Notes: a model not told the origin generated them from the sequence alone. Positions 43,981 to 53,164 are shown, counted from the first letter of the stretch. The stretch: 64,000 nt of DNA from an uncultured Paenibacillaceae bacterium (GCA_946478845.1 CAMLDI010000008.1:1-64000); one strand, 5' to 3'. Made by a program: numbers and translations.

Positions 43981-44076
43981 ATTCTTTTTTATATTTTTCG
44001 TGGAACCATTTGAATTTTTAGTGTAAAATAATGTCGATAAAAGTGGATAAATTTTGCGGAGGGACGATCTCTTAAT

Positions 44077-44880
44077 ATGGAAATAAGAAAACAAGAATGG
44101 TATCTAGAGTATGAGATTGAAAAAGGCAAAAATCGACCGGGATTACTTGGTGATGTTGCCTCCATCCTTGGCATGCTTTCCATTAATATCGTCACCATTA
44201 ATGGGGTGGAATCACAGCAAGGAAAGTTAAATCGTCGTCGTGGAATGTTAATTCGTACAGATGATCCTAAAAAAATTGAATTATTAGGGAGCATTTTGGA
44301 AAAGGTAGAAAATATAAACCTTTTGAAATTGCGCCAACCGACGATTTTAGACTTGTTGGCTGTTCGTCATGGTCGATATATTGAACGAGATGCGGAAGAT
44401 AAACGTACTTTTCGCTTTGTACGTGAAGAAATTGGTGTACTCGTTGATTTTATGGCTGAATTGTTTAAAAGGGAAGGTCATCAGTTGATTGGAATTCGCG
44501 GTATGCCGCGGGTAGGAAAAACTGAATCAACAGTAGCAGCATGTGTTTGTGCAAATAAACGGTGGACCTTTTTATCTTCAACATTAATCCGGCAGACAGT
44601 CCGCAACAGTTTGCCAGAGATTGAATTGAATAAGGACCACATCTATCTTTTTGATGGAATTGTCTCTACAATGCGCTCTACAGAAAAACATGCCGCTTTA
44701 ATGAGTAAAATACTTCCTATGCCTTTTGTAAAGGTTATTGAGCATCCCGATATATTCGTAAGGGAAACAGATTATGAATTCAGCGATTTCGATTATATCA
44801 TTGAACTCCGCAACCATCCCGATGAGGAAATTACATATGATAATTTAGAAATGGGTTTCTCGAATTTCGATCTTCCTTAA
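44077..44880 (+). CDS. ymfK: YmfK family protein (DUF3388)
   Basis: A 267-residue protein. An N-terminal ACT-like domain (EWYLEYEIEKGKNRPGLLGD, SINIVTINGVE) is followed by a P-loop-containing domain with IGIRGMPRVGKTES and by IELRNHPDEEITYDN. It closely matches B. subtilis YmfK, a protein of unknown function in the ymf cluster. The GGAGGG is 14 bases before ATG 44077, a rather long spacing; no better start is visible. ymfM follows after 33 bases. Confidence 0.9.
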   Translation: MEIRKQEWYLEYEIEKGKNRPGLLGDVASILGMLSINIVTINGVESQQGKLNRRRGMLIRTDDPKKIELLGSILEKVENINLLKLRQPTILDLLAVRHGRYIERDAEDKRTFRFVREEIGVLVDFMAELFKREGHQLIGIRGMPRVGKTESTVAACVCANKRWTFLSSTLIRQTVRNSLPEIELNKDHIYLFDGIVSTMRSTEKHAALMSKILPMPFVKVIEHPDIFVRETDYEFSDFDYIIELRNHPDEEITYDNLEMGFSNFDLP

Positions 44881-44913
44881 TGGAACGGGAACCCGGGGAG
44901 GTGTAAAATAGAT

Positions 44914-45774
44914 TTGACTGAGCTTGGAGAATTATTAAAAAAGACAAGGGAAGAAAAAGGATTATCCCTTGATGATATTCAAGAATCCACTAAAATTCAG
45001 CGGCGGTATTTAGAAGCCATTGAAAAAGGGGAACTTAATTCTTTGCCAGGGCAATTTTATGCCCGTGCTTTTATTCGCAGATATGCTGAAATTCTTGGCA
45101 TTAATTCTGAGGAGATTCTCAATCAATACGCTAAGGAAATTCCATCTCCTGTTACGTCTCTAGAGGTAGAAGAAGCTTCTCCTGTTATGCAAAAAAGTAA
45201 CGCAAGAAAAGAGATGTTTATTCCTAGCGGAAAATGGATTTCCCGGGTTCTTATTGCTGTAAGCGTTGTGATTGTATTATCTGTGATTTGGCTTATTGTC
45301 AGTAATTATCAGACCAATAAAAATGGGTCGCCAATTCCAGATCAGCAGGATTCCGGCGTGAATAAAACCAATCCAGACAGTGGTTTTGTTCCACCACCGG
45401 CGAATGAAACTAAACCTAAAAAAACAGCTGACACACCAGCAACTGGAGAGGGTACTTTAACTCCTATTAGCCAGGAAGCAGGAAAAAGCATTTGGACCTA
45501 TGAGTTAACGGGTGCTAGTAAAGTTGTGGTTACGGTTACAGCGAAAACCGGTGAAAAATGGGTTAACATAACAACCCCAAAAGGATTTAATGAACAAATT
45601 ACCCTTAAACAAGGGGAATCTAAAACCTGGGAAATTGCTGATAGTAATGAAGTATCCTTCTATATGCATAATGCAACCACAGTTGAAGTGAAAATTAATG
45701 GACAAACCATTGATACAAGCAAATCTCCAACTACCAGCTCCCAGCATTTTAAAGTAACTCGCAAAAACTCCTGA
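44914..45774 (+). CDS. ymfM: RodZ-like cytoskeletal HTH protein YmfM
   Basis: RodZ proteins link MreB filaments to the membrane and support rod shape. An N-terminal HTH_25 domain (LGELLKKTREEKGLSLDDIQ, PGQFYARAFIRRYAEILG) is cytoplasmic, one membrane helix lies at about residues 108-130, a Pro/Thr-rich linker follows, and a C-terminal DUF4115 beta domain ends the 286-residue protein. TTG 44914 is ten bases after GGGGAGGTG. It ends at a terminator, after which rimO has its own promoter. Confidence 0.9.
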   Translation: MTELGELLKKTREEKGLSLDDIQESTKIQRRYLEAIEKGELNSLPGQFYARAFIRRYAEILGINSEEILNQYAKEIPSPVTSLEVEEASPVMQKSNARKEMFIPSGKWISRVLIAVSVVIVLSVIWLIVSNYQTNKNGSPIPDQQDSGVNKTNPDSGFVPPPANETKPKKTADTPATGEGTLTPISQEAGKSIWTYELTGASKVVVTVTAKTGEKWVNITTPKGFNEQITLKQGESKTWEIADSNEVSFYMHNATTVEVKINGQTIDTSKSPTTSSQHFKVTRKNS

Positions 45775-45795
45775 TGAAAATCAGGGGTTTTTTTT
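45768..45795 (+). terminator. Terminator after ymfM
   Basis: CTCCTGAT pairs with ATCAGGGG (one mismatch-tolerant end) over GAAA, followed by eight T. Its T-run overlaps the -35 of the next promoter. Confidence 0.8.
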
Positions 45796-45822
45796 GACAC
45801 TATTTTCCCTGTATATTATACT
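45794..45822 (+). promoter_or_regulatory. Sigma-A promoter of rimO-pgsA
   Basis: TTGACA (45794-45799), 17-bp spacer, TATACT (45817-45822): an almost perfect sigma-A promoter 50 bases before the rimO start. Confidence 0.85.
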
Positions 45823-45871
45823 GTAAAAGTGAAAATGGACAGGTTGTCCCGGACGGAGGACTGAAAGACAA

Positions 45872-47230
45872 TTGAAGAACGCTAACAAGGGAGAAAGAGT
45901 AGCCATTGTCACGTTGGGATGTGAGAAAAATCTAGTAGATTCGGATATTATGTCTCAACTTATTGATGATCGAGGATTTCTCCTAGTAGAAGACCCAGAG
46001 GATGCTACTGTTGTCATCGTTAATACATGTGGATTTATTGACGCTGCAAAAGAAGAATCCGTGAATACCATTCTTGATTTAGCTGATTTAAAAGAAACTG
46101 GGGAATTGAAATCACTGATTGTGGCCGGTTGTTTAACCCAACGATATAAAGCTGAATTAATGCAAGAAATGCCTGAAATTGACGGGATTGTTGGCACTGG
46201 TGATTTTGAGAAAATCGGTCAAATCATTGATGAATCCCTTGTAGGGGATAAACCGATTTATGTAGGAAATCCGGTCTTTTCTTATGAAAATGTGAAGAGA
46301 AGAAAGGTTGAAGAAGGTGTTACCACAGCCTATGTGAAAATTGCTGAAGGCTGTGATAACAGTTGTACCTTCTGTATTATTCCTGCATTACGGGGGGAAT
46401 TCCGAAGCCGTTCTATGGAATCAATCGTTGCTGAAACAGAAAGTTTAGCTGCACAGGGAATAAAGGAAATTTGCCTGATTGCGCAGGATACGACCAATTA
46501 TGGATTGGACTTGTATGGAGAACGGGTGTTGCACCAATTAATGAGAAAAGTATCACAGGTGGAAGGCATTGAATGGGTTCGCCTTCACTATGCTTACCCA
46601 GGTTATTTTAGCGATGAGTTAATTGAAGAGATTAAATCCAATCCTAGGGTTTGCCATTATGTTGATATGCCTCTCCAACATAGTGAGGATACTATTTTGA
46701 AAAGAATGCGACGTCCTGGCCGACAAAGAGATATTCGTGAGTTAGTAAAGAACTTGCGTAAACATATTCCTGATGTAGCGATTCGGACTTCCATTATTGT
46801 AGGATTTCCTGGAGAGACGGAAGAAGAATTCCAACAATTAAAGTCCTTCGTTAAAGAGATTCAATTCGATCGACTGGGTGTATTTACATATTCCCAGGAA
46901 GAAGGTACCCCTGCAGCCAGGTTGCCAGACCAAGTCCTGGCTGATGTTGCTGAACGCAGAGCCAGTGAATTAATGGAAACCCAGCGGGGAGTAGCGGGGG
47001 AGCGAAATGGCCGGTTTATTGGACAGGTTCTCCCAGTTTTGATTGAACGTTTTGATGAGGAAGCAGAAGTATTCGTGGGAAGAACACAATATGATGCTCC
47101 AGAAATTGATGGGGAAGTGTATGTTTCTGGATATAAAGGCCCAGTTGGGCAAATCATTCCTATTCGCATTACACATTCCTATGATTTTGATTTGTCAGGG
47201 GAGGTTGTGAAATATGAATCTTGCAAATAA
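45872..47230 (+). CDS. rimO: Ribosomal protein S12 methylthiotransferase RimO
   Basis: A radical SAM methylthiotransferase that thiomethylates Asp88 of ribosomal protein S12. The N-terminal UPF0004 domain (VAIVTLGCEKNLVDSDIM, NTCGFIDAAKEES) binds one [4Fe-4S] cluster, the radical SAM CxxxCxxC is EGCDNSCTFC, and a C-terminal TRAM domain ends the 452-residue protein. LGCEKNLVDSE-type sequence distinguishes RimO from MiaB. The start is TTG 45872, after CGGAGGA. The last 17 bases overlap pgsA. Confidence 0.94.
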   Translation: MKNANKGERVAIVTLGCEKNLVDSDIMSQLIDDRGFLLVEDPEDATVVIVNTCGFIDAAKEESVNTILDLADLKETGELKSLIVAGCLTQRYKAELMQEMPEIDGIVGTGDFEKIGQIIDESLVGDKPIYVGNPVFSYENVKRRKVEEGVTTAYVKIAEGCDNSCTFCIIPALRGEFRSRSMESIVAETESLAAQGIKEICLIAQDTTNYGLDLYGERVLHQLMRKVSQVEGIEWVRLHYAYPGYFSDELIEEIKSNPRVCHYVDMPLQHSEDTILKRMRRPGRQRDIRELVKNLRKHIPDVAIRTSIIVGFPGETEEEFQQLKSFVKEIQFDRLGVFTYSQEEGTPAARLPDQVLADVAERRASELMETQRGVAGERNGRFIGQVLPVLIERFDEEAEVFVGRTQYDAPEIDGEVYVSGYKGPVGQIIPIRITHSYDFDLSGEVVKYESCK

Positions 47231-47792
47231 AATTACCCTGGCTCGTATTTTTCTGGTACCGGTCGTGATGCTTTTTTTGCTTGTCCGCTTCGATTATTTG
47301 GGTTCTGTTGTAGTCAGTGGTGTACACATTACTTATAGTGAAATCATTGCTACCTTAGTTTTTATCATTGCTGCTGTGACCGATGGACTAGACGGATATA
47401 TTGCCCGTTCACGTAAAATGGTGACTAATTTAGGGAAATTTCTTGATCCTTTAGCAGATAAATTGTTAATTTCTGCAGTGTTAATTTCTTTGGTTGAGTT
47501 GCAACGTCTGGATGCATGGATTGTTGTGGTTATTATTAGCCGTGAGTTTGCTGTTACCGGGTTACGTTTAGTGGCTGCTGCTGAAGGTATTGTTATTGCA
47601 GCCAGCAAATTAGGAAAGTGGAAAACGGTTTTACAAATTTTAGCTGTTACATTGTTGATTTTACAAAACCTTCCTTTCCAATCTTTTGGGTTTCCCGTTG
47701 ACCAGATTTTAGTATGGGCTATGGTAATTATGACTATTGTTTCAGGTGTCGAATATTTTATGAAAAACAAGCAAGTTATTAGTATGTCCTAG
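47214..47792 (+). CDS. pgsA: CDP-diacylglycerol--glycerol-3-phosphate 3-phosphatidyltransferase
   Basis: PgsA makes phosphatidylglycerophosphate, the first step to phosphatidylglycerol. The CDP-alcohol transferase signature DGxxAR-x8-G-x3-D-x3-D is intact (DGLDGYIARS ... GKFLDPLADK). About five membrane helices span 192 residues. ATG 47214 lies inside rimO, with a GAGG upstream, so translation is coupled. This is the usual position before cinA. Confidence 0.94.
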   Translation: MNLANKITLARIFLVPVVMLFLLVRFDYLGSVVVSGVHITYSEIIATLVFIIAAVTDGLDGYIARSRKMVTNLGKFLDPLADKLLISAVLISLVELQRLDAWIVVVIISREFAVTGLRLVAAAEGIVIAASKLGKWKTVLQILAVTLLILQNLPFQSFGFPVDQILVWAMVIMTIVSGVEYFMKNKQVISMS

Positions 47793-47796
47793 TATC

Positions 47797-47830
47797 AAAC
47801 AATAGTAGGTAAATGCCTACTATTGTTTCT
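47797..47830 (+). terminator. Terminator after pgsA
   Basis: A 13-bp perfect stem (AAACAATAGTAGG with its complement) has a 6-nt loop and a T-rich tail. Confidence 0.8.
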
Positions 47831-47858
47831 TCTTTAACCTATTTTTGGAGGTCTTTGA

Positions 47859-49097
47859 ATGAAAGCTGAAATAATTGCTGTTGGTACTGAGCTCTTACTT
47901 GGACAAATCGCCAATACCAATGCACAGTTTCTTTCTCAGGTCCTTGCCCAATTAGGAATTGGTGTTTATTATCATACTGTTGTGGGGGATAATGAAATTC
48001 GGTTAGCCGATACGCTAAATCGAGCATTAAAGCGATCAGACCTCATTCTTTTTACAGGTGGATTAGGACCAACAAAAGATGATTTAACGAAAGAAACCAT
48101 CGGAAAAATTATCGGAAAAACCTTAGTTGAAGATGCACAGGCCATGAGGCGGATTGAAAACTATTTTAAAGCTCGTAATATTCCCATGACGGAAAATAAC
48201 CGTCGTCAAGCTCAAGTAATTGAAGGATCAACCATTCTTCCCAATGACCATGGCATGGCACCAGGGATGGCAATTACATATGGAAAGCAATATTTAATCC
48301 TTTTACCGGGGCCTCCTCGGGAAATGAAACCCATGTTCCAAAAATTCGGGATTCCCTTTTTATTTTCATTAATGCCAAATCAAAAAGTGGTCCATTCTAA
48401 AGTTCTTCGTTTCTTCGGAATTGGAGAATCTGCTTTGGAAGAAAAACTAATGGATTTGATTGATAGCCAAAGCAATCCTACCCTTGCTCCACTTGCATCA
48501 GATGGGGAAGTGACTATTCGTATGACTGCACTTGCCAATTCTGTTGGAGAAGCGGAAAGCTTGATCGAGGATGTAGAAAAAGAAATCCAATCCCGTGTAG
48601 GTGAGTTTATTTATGGGTATGATGATGATTCCCTGGGAACGGTTCTCCTTAATCTTTTGAAGGAACAGGGGAAAACCTTATCCCTGGCAGAAAGCATTAC
48701 AGGTGGTCAAATAAGCCATTTCATCACATCGATTCCTGGGAGTTCACAAGTGTATCAGGGTGGCATTGTTTGTTATTCTGATGAAGTAAAAAATAAATTG
48801 CTTGGTGTCCCTGCAGAAGTTCTGCAGAAGGAAGGGGCAGTTAGTGCAAAAACAGCTGAAATTTTAGCACAAGAAATTAGAAAAGGGATAGGGACAGATT
48901 TAGGGTTATCTATCACAGGTGAGGCAGGCCCCAATCCATCAGGGCAACAACCTGTGGGAAAAGTATTTATTGGGCTTGCTGATGAAAAGGGAACCCTGGT
49001 TGAAGAAATTCAATTATCTGGACGCAGGGAAGGAATTCAACTTAGAGCAACAAAACATGCATTATACATGCTAATTGAACGATTGAAAAAAGGGTGA
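47859..49097 (+). CDS. cinA: CinA family protein (NMN amidohydrolase-type, competence/damage-inducible)
   Basis: A 412-residue CinA with an N-terminal molybdopterin-binding-like domain (AVGTELLLGQIANTNAQFLS, FTGGLGPTKDDLTKE) that acts as an ADP-ribose/NAD-related pyrophosphatase in homologues, and a C-terminal PncC-type domain (LAESITGGQISHFITSIPGS, SITGEAGPN) that deamidates NMN. ATG 47859 follows GGAGG. In B. subtilis cinA directly precedes recA; here a helicase and bioDA lie between. The helicase starts 7 bases after its stop. Confidence 0.92.
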   Translation: MKAEIIAVGTELLLGQIANTNAQFLSQVLAQLGIGVYYHTVVGDNEIRLADTLNRALKRSDLILFTGGLGPTKDDLTKETIGKIIGKTLVEDAQAMRRIENYFKARNIPMTENNRRQAQVIEGSTILPNDHGMAPGMAITYGKQYLILLPGPPREMKPMFQKFGIPFLFSLMPNQKVVHSKVLRFFGIGESALEEKLMDLIDSQSNPTLAPLASDGEVTIRMTALANSVGEAESLIEDVEKEIQSRVGEFIYGYDDDSLGTVLLNLLKEQGKTLSLAESITGGQISHFITSIPGSSQVYQGGIVCYSDEVKNKLLGVPAEVLQKEGAVSAKTAEILAQEIRKGIGTDLGLSITGEAGPNPSGQQPVGKVFIGLADEKGTLVEEIQLSGRREGIQLRATKHALYMLIERLKKG

Positions 49098-49104
49098 TAA
49101 ATAT

Positions 49105-50685
49105 ATGGCAAATTTCTCAGATTTCGCTTTACATAAAACAATTCAACAGGCGATTTTCGATATGGGTTTTGAAGAACCATCGCCAATTCAAGAACAATGT
49201 ATTCCAAAGATTTTAGAAGGGAAAGATGTACTGGGACAGGCACAAACAGGTACAGGAAAAACAGCTGCATTTGGTCTTCCTTTAATTGAAAAAATGACCC
49301 CACAAAATGCAGTGCAAGCGATTGTGCTTACACCGACCAGGGAACTTGCAATCCAGGTATCTGGTGAGTTACGGAAGATTGCAAAATACAAAAAAATTCG
49401 TACCCTTCCCATTTATGGAGGGCAATCCATTGGACACCAAATTCGTGCTTTAAAACAAGGGGTACAGGTTGTTATTGGGACACCTGGGCGGGTATTAGAC
49501 CATCTTCGTCGCAAAACCCTTCGTTTAGACCAGGTTAAAATGGTTGTATTAGATGAAGCTGATGAAATGTTGGATATGGGATTTGTGGAGGATATCGAGG
49601 AAATTATTAAAGATACGCCACAAGAACGACAAACTTTATTATTCTCAGCAACCATGCCGCCAGAAATCAAGCGGTTATCCCGCAAATATATGAATGAACC
49701 GGAAACAGTAGCTATTAGCCGAAAAGAAGTCACTGCTCCAACCATTCACCAGGCTTACTATAAAGTATTTGAAAAAAATAAATTAGACAGCTTATGCCGT
49801 ATTCTTGATAGTGAAGAAATTGAACTTGGCATCGTTTTCTGTCGTACCAAGCGGGGTGTTGATGAGTTAACTGAATCCTTGCAAGAACGGGGATATATGG
49901 CTGATGGCTTGCATGGGGATTTAAGCCAGGCACAACGGGACAAAGTTATGAAAGCTTTCCGGGATTCTACCATTGAATTCCTTGTTGCAACAGATGTAGC
50001 TGCACGGGGGATTGATGTAGAAAACGTATCTCATGTTATCAATTATGATATTCCCCAGGATCCAGAGAGCTATGTCCATCGTATTGGCCGGACAGGCCGT
50101 GCAGGAAGAAAAGGGTTGGCAATCACCCTTGTTACTCCACGGGAAATGAAACAATTAAGAACCATTGAAAAGGTATCTAAAATTACATTGGAATCCCGTA
50201 ATGTTCCTTCTATTGAAGAAGTGCTTGAACGTCAACAAAACTTATGGAAAGAACAATTAGTTTCATTATTAGAAAACGATGAAGACTTAGCACCCTTTAT
50301 GGAAGTGGTTGATCAATTAAAAACCGATTTTCCACTGGAAAAAATCTCTGCAGCAGCCCTTTCCCTTGCATTCTCTTCTAACATTTCTACAAATGATGAT
50401 GAAATGTATGATTTTGGTGAAACGGGTGCATCCAAAGGAATGGTTCGTTTCTTTATGAACATTGGACGAAACATGGAAATGCGTCCTATTGAATTAGTGA
50501 AGGAAATTTCCGAGTTAGTAGGGATTCCTGAAAAATCCATCGGTCGTATTGATATCTTCGAAAGCTTTTCTTTTGTAGAAGTAAATGAAGATGTGGCTCC
50601 TTTTGTTTATGAAGCTTTACGGAACTCTCGCATCAAAGGAAAACGGGTGAATGTTGAACCAGCAAAACCCCGTGTAAAAAAATAA
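49105..50685 (+). CDS. DEAD-box RNA helicase with DbpA-type RNA-binding domain
   Basis: A 526-residue ATP-dependent RNA helicase. Q-motif region PSPIQEQCIP, motif I AQTGTGKT, Ia PTRELA, II VLDEADEM, III SAT and VI HRIGRTGRAGR are all present. A C-terminal DbpA/DeaD RNA-binding domain covers about residues 445-520 (MVRFFMNIGRNM, SIGRIDIFESFSFVEVN). It likely acts in rRNA maturation or mRNA turnover; CshA- or DbpA-like roles cannot be told apart here. AAAGGGTGAT precedes ATG 49105, and it is probably cotranscribed with cinA. Confidence 0.92.
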   Translation: MANFSDFALHKTIQQAIFDMGFEEPSPIQEQCIPKILEGKDVLGQAQTGTGKTAAFGLPLIEKMTPQNAVQAIVLTPTRELAIQVSGELRKIAKYKKIRTLPIYGGQSIGHQIRALKQGVQVVIGTPGRVLDHLRRKTLRLDQVKMVVLDEADEMLDMGFVEDIEEIIKDTPQERQTLLFSATMPPEIKRLSRKYMNEPETVAISRKEVTAPTIHQAYYKVFEKNKLDSLCRILDSEEIELGIVFCRTKRGVDELTESLQERGYMADGLHGDLSQAQRDKVMKAFRDSTIEFLVATDVAARGIDVENVSHVINYDIPQDPESYVHRIGRTGRAGRKGLAITLVTPREMKQLRTIEKVSKITLESRNVPSIEEVLERQQNLWKEQLVSLLENDEDLAPFMEVVDQLKTDFPLEKISAAALSLAFSSNISTNDDEMYDFGETGASKGMVRFFMNIGRNMEMRPIELVKEISELVGIPEKSIGRIDIFESFSFVEVNEDVAPFVYEALRNSRIKGKRVNVEPAKPRVKK

Positions 50686-50707
50686 TTGCATGATGCTAAT
50701 CATGGAT

Positions 50708-50739
50708 AAAGTAGCCTGTCTTTAGATAGGCTACTTTTT
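50708..50739 (+). terminator. Terminator after the DEAD-box gene
   Basis: AAAGTAGCCT pairs with AGGCTACTTT across a 10-nt loop and is followed by T. Confidence 0.8.
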
Positions 50740-50752
50740 ACTTTACTTATAA

Positions 50753-50785
50753 ACAAAAAGGGGGTATCAGCGTTGCTGATACCCT
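50753..50785 (-). terminator. Terminator of the bioDA transcript
   Basis: GGGTATCAGC pairs with GCTGATACCC around GTT; on the minus strand it is followed by CCTTTTTGTTT. It lies 15 bases past the bioA stop. Confidence 0.82.
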
Positions 50786-50799
50786 AAAAAATATCTATA

Positions 50800-52173
50800 T
50801 TATACTTTGGAGTGGGAAAACCTTTCAGTAACGATCTTGATTGAGTCATAGGTGATCTGGATTAGTTGATCCAATTCCTTTATGCTCATGGATAAAACAG
50901 GCATCAGGACAATGACAGGGCCCAGGGGACGGGTGAGTGCCCCTCTTTTCCTGGCTTCAAGAATTATCTGATGTTCCACTTGCAAATGGGGCGGGAAGAT
51001 TTCTTTCGTTTCTTTATTTTTAACTAGTTCAATTCCCACCATCATACCCCGCTGGCGAACATCACCCACGAAAGGAAGTTCTTTAAAAGATGCAAGTCTT
51101 TCTTTAAGAAAGGCTATTTTTTCCTGTAAGGATAAAATAAACTGATTTTTTTCAATGAGTTCTATATTTTTTAAGGCAACAGCACAGGCCAATTGGTTTC
51201 CTGTATAGGTATGGCCGTGGTAAAAGGTTTTTAATTCCTCAGGTTCCCCAAGAAAAGCATTAAATACTTCATCTGTTGTAAGAGTAGCGGCGAGAGGGAT
51301 GTAACCGGCTGTAAGGCCTTTCGCAATACAGAAAAGGTCAGGAGAAACATTTTCCTGTTCACAGGCGAATAGTGTTCCTGTGCGGCCAAACCCTACAGCA
51401 ACTTCGTCGGCAATCATTAACACATTATATTTGGTACATAACTCTCTCACACCGGATAAGAAACCTGCCGGTGCAGTAATCATGCCAGCTGCTCCCTGTA
51501 CGAGGGGTTCAATAATGAGTCCCGCAATTTCTTCATGGTTTTGTTGCAATAAGGTTTCCAATTGGCTCAGACAAACATCCAGACAGGCTTGTTCATCGTT
51601 ATCAGGAGTCAGGCGATAAGTATATGGAGATAGCATTTCTAAACGTTCAAAAAGCAAGGGGCGAAAGATTTTGTGGTATAAGTCCATTCCTCCAACACTT
51701 ACTGAACCAATGGTATCTCCATGATAGGCTTCTTTTAGGGAGATAAATTTATTTTTTCTTGCATATTGGACAGGGTTTTTCAGTTTCCAATATTGATAGG
51801 CAATTTTTAAAGCGATTTCTACAGCGGTTGAACCTGCATCGGAATAAAATACTTTATTTAATCCTGTTGGAGTAATTTCTACTAATTTTTTTGCGAGAAG
51901 AATGGATGGGATATTTGCTGAACCTAAAAGGGTTGAGTGGGCAATTTTCTCTGCTTGTTTGTGAAGGGCTTCATTTAATTCAAGATGGTTATGCCCATGT
52001 ACATTGACCCAGAGGGAGGAGTAACCATCTAAATAAGCATTTCCTTCAATATCGATTAAATAACTTCCTTCTCCCCGTTCAATAATTAATGGTTTTTCTT
52101 TACGGTATTGCTTCATTTGTGTAAAGGGATGCCAAAGGTACTCTTTATCCCATTGTTCTAGTTGTTCTTTCAT
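50800..52173 (-). CDS. bioA: Adenosylmethionine--8-amino-7-oxononanoate transaminase
   Basis: BioA uses S-adenosylmethionine to aminate KAPA to 7,8-diaminopelargonate, a late biotin step. It is a class III PLP aminotransferase of 457 residues: DGYSSLWVNVHGHNH, SDAGSTAVEIALKIA, IADEVAVGFGRTGTLFACE and the PLP-Lys in FCIAKGLTAGYIPLAATLT. ATG 52173 follows AAGGAGGAAAA. It overlaps bioD by 29 bases. The other biotin genes (bioF, bioB, bioC) are not in the window, so the pathway is split or incomplete. Confidence 0.93.
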   Translation of the reverse strand: MKEQLEQWDKEYLWHPFTQMKQYRKEKPLIIERGEGSYLIDIEGNAYLDGYSSLWVNVHGHNHLELNEALHKQAEKIAHSTLLGSANIPSILLAKKLVEITPTGLNKVFYSDAGSTAVEIALKIAYQYWKLKNPVQYARKNKFISLKEAYHGDTIGSVSVGGMDLYHKIFRPLLFERLEMLSPYTYRLTPDNDEQACLDVCLSQLETLLQQNHEEIAGLIIEPLVQGAAGMITAPAGFLSGVRELCTKYNVLMIADEVAVGFGRTGTLFACEQENVSPDLFCIAKGLTAGYIPLAATLTTDEVFNAFLGEPEELKTFYHGHTYTGNQLACAVALKNIELIEKNQFILSLQEKIAFLKERLASFKELPFVGDVRQRGMMVGIELVKNKETKEIFPPHLQVEHQIILEARKRGALTRPLGPVIVLMPVLSMSIKELDQLIQITYDSIKIVTERFSHSKV

Positions 52174-52909
52174 TTAATTTTTCCTCCTTCACTAAAGTTT
52201 TCAGTTTCTCTATTGCAGATAAGTTGCGAATTTGCGCCCAATGGCTATGTATATAATCTTCTGCAGGAGCAGGCAAAGCAGGAATGCAACCTAAAATGGG
52301 TACCTGGCACAATTTTTCTATCATAATTAGGTTGTCTTGTTCCATCTCTGTGGGTTGTGCAGGCCATCGATTCATGATGATTCCCAGGATTGGAATCTCC
52401 AGGGATTTTGCATAGGCAACAGTTAATAATGTATGATTGATTGTCCCTAACCCTGGATGGGTGACAATAATTAATGGAAGATTTAATTTCTTAATTAATT
52501 CTGCTGTCAAAATTACTTGATCTCTTTCTGCTATTAAAGGCACAGCAAGGCCTCCAGCACCTTCTACAACAATGAACTCATGCTGTTGTTGCAGTTCATT
52601 AAAATGGTTTTGGATTTTAGTTAACGAGATGGAAACCCCGGCTTTATTTGCTGCTAAATGGGGAGAGAGGGGAGCTTCGAAAGCATAGGAACAATATTTT
52701 TCTTGCTTATCTCTCAATTCCAGTACTTTGCGATAGACTTCTACATCTTCTGCGATTAATCCCTGGGGGGTATTTAGCGCCCCGCTTTGTATGGGTTTAT
52801 AAGGAATCGCATCAATTTTTTCTTCTATTAAGAGAGCAGTTAAATAAGCTGTTACAAGGGTCTTGCCAACTCCTGTATCAGTACCTGAAATAAAAATTCC
52901 TTTTAACAT
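52145..52909 (-). CDS. bioD: ATP-dependent dethiobiotin synthetase
   Basis: BioD carboxylates 7,8-diaminopelargonate to dethiobiotin with ATP and CO2. The P-loop FISGTDTGVGKTLVTAYL and VVEGAGGLAVPL are characteristic; length is 254, slightly above the typical 220-240. It is the first gene of a two-gene operon and is preceded by a BirA-like operator. Order D-A on one transcript makes the two consecutive enzymes together. Confidence 0.93.
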   Translation of the reverse strand: MLKGIFISGTDTGVGKTLVTAYLTALLIEEKIDAIPYKPIQSGALNTPQGLIAEDVEVYRKVLELRDKQEKYCSYAFEAPLSPHLAANKAGVSISLTKIQNHFNELQQQHEFIVVEGAGGLAVPLIAERDQVILTAELIKKLNLPLIIVTHPGLGTINHTLLTVAYAKSLEIPILGIIMNRWPAQPTEMEQDNLIMIEKLCQVPILGCIPALPAPAEDYIHSHWAQIRNLSAIEKLKTLVKEEKLNERTTRTMG

Positions 52910-52937
52910 GATTCCTTATGCGTCTCCTTTTTGCTAT

Positions 52938-52968
52938 TTGTTAACCTATATAAAATTAAGGTTTACAT
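52938..52968 (-). promoter_or_regulatory. BirA operator upstream of bioDA
   Basis: TTGTTAACC - 13 bases - GGTTTACAT matches the known bacterial BirA palindrome (TTGTWAACC spaced about 14-16 from GGTTWACAA), with one imperfect half-site. It lies 29 bases before the bioD start and covers a TATA-like -10 on the minus strand, so bound BirA would block transcription. A regulatory BirA with an HTH is encoded at 7473-8450. Confidence 0.8.
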
Positions 52969-53062
52969 TATTTAGCTTAAAAAAGAGAGGGATAATTGTC
53001 AACAAAATATTTATTATTGGTTAACAATTTATGTTACAAAAATTGGAAATAAAACATTCAAG

Positions 53063-53076
53063 CGAATAAATGTTCG
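53063..53076 (+). promoter_or_regulatory. LexA-like SOS box upstream of recA
   Basis: CGAATAAATGTTCG resembles the Bacillus LexA box CGAACNNNNGTTCG with one deviation (GAAT for GAAC). It lies 10 bases upstream of the recA -35. Confidence 0.65.
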
Positions 53077-53086
53077 CAAATAAACC

Positions 53087-53115
53087 TTGGCAAAGGAATG
53101 AAAAAAAGGTAGAAT
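53087..53115 (+). promoter_or_regulatory. Sigma-A promoter of recA
   Basis: TTGGCA (53087-53092), exactly 17 bases, TAGAAT (53110-53115), 50 bases before the TTG start of recA. Confidence 0.75.
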
Positions 53116-53164
53116 AGGTTTTAAAGATGTACAAGTTGATAGTTAATTGAAGGGAGCGATAGCT

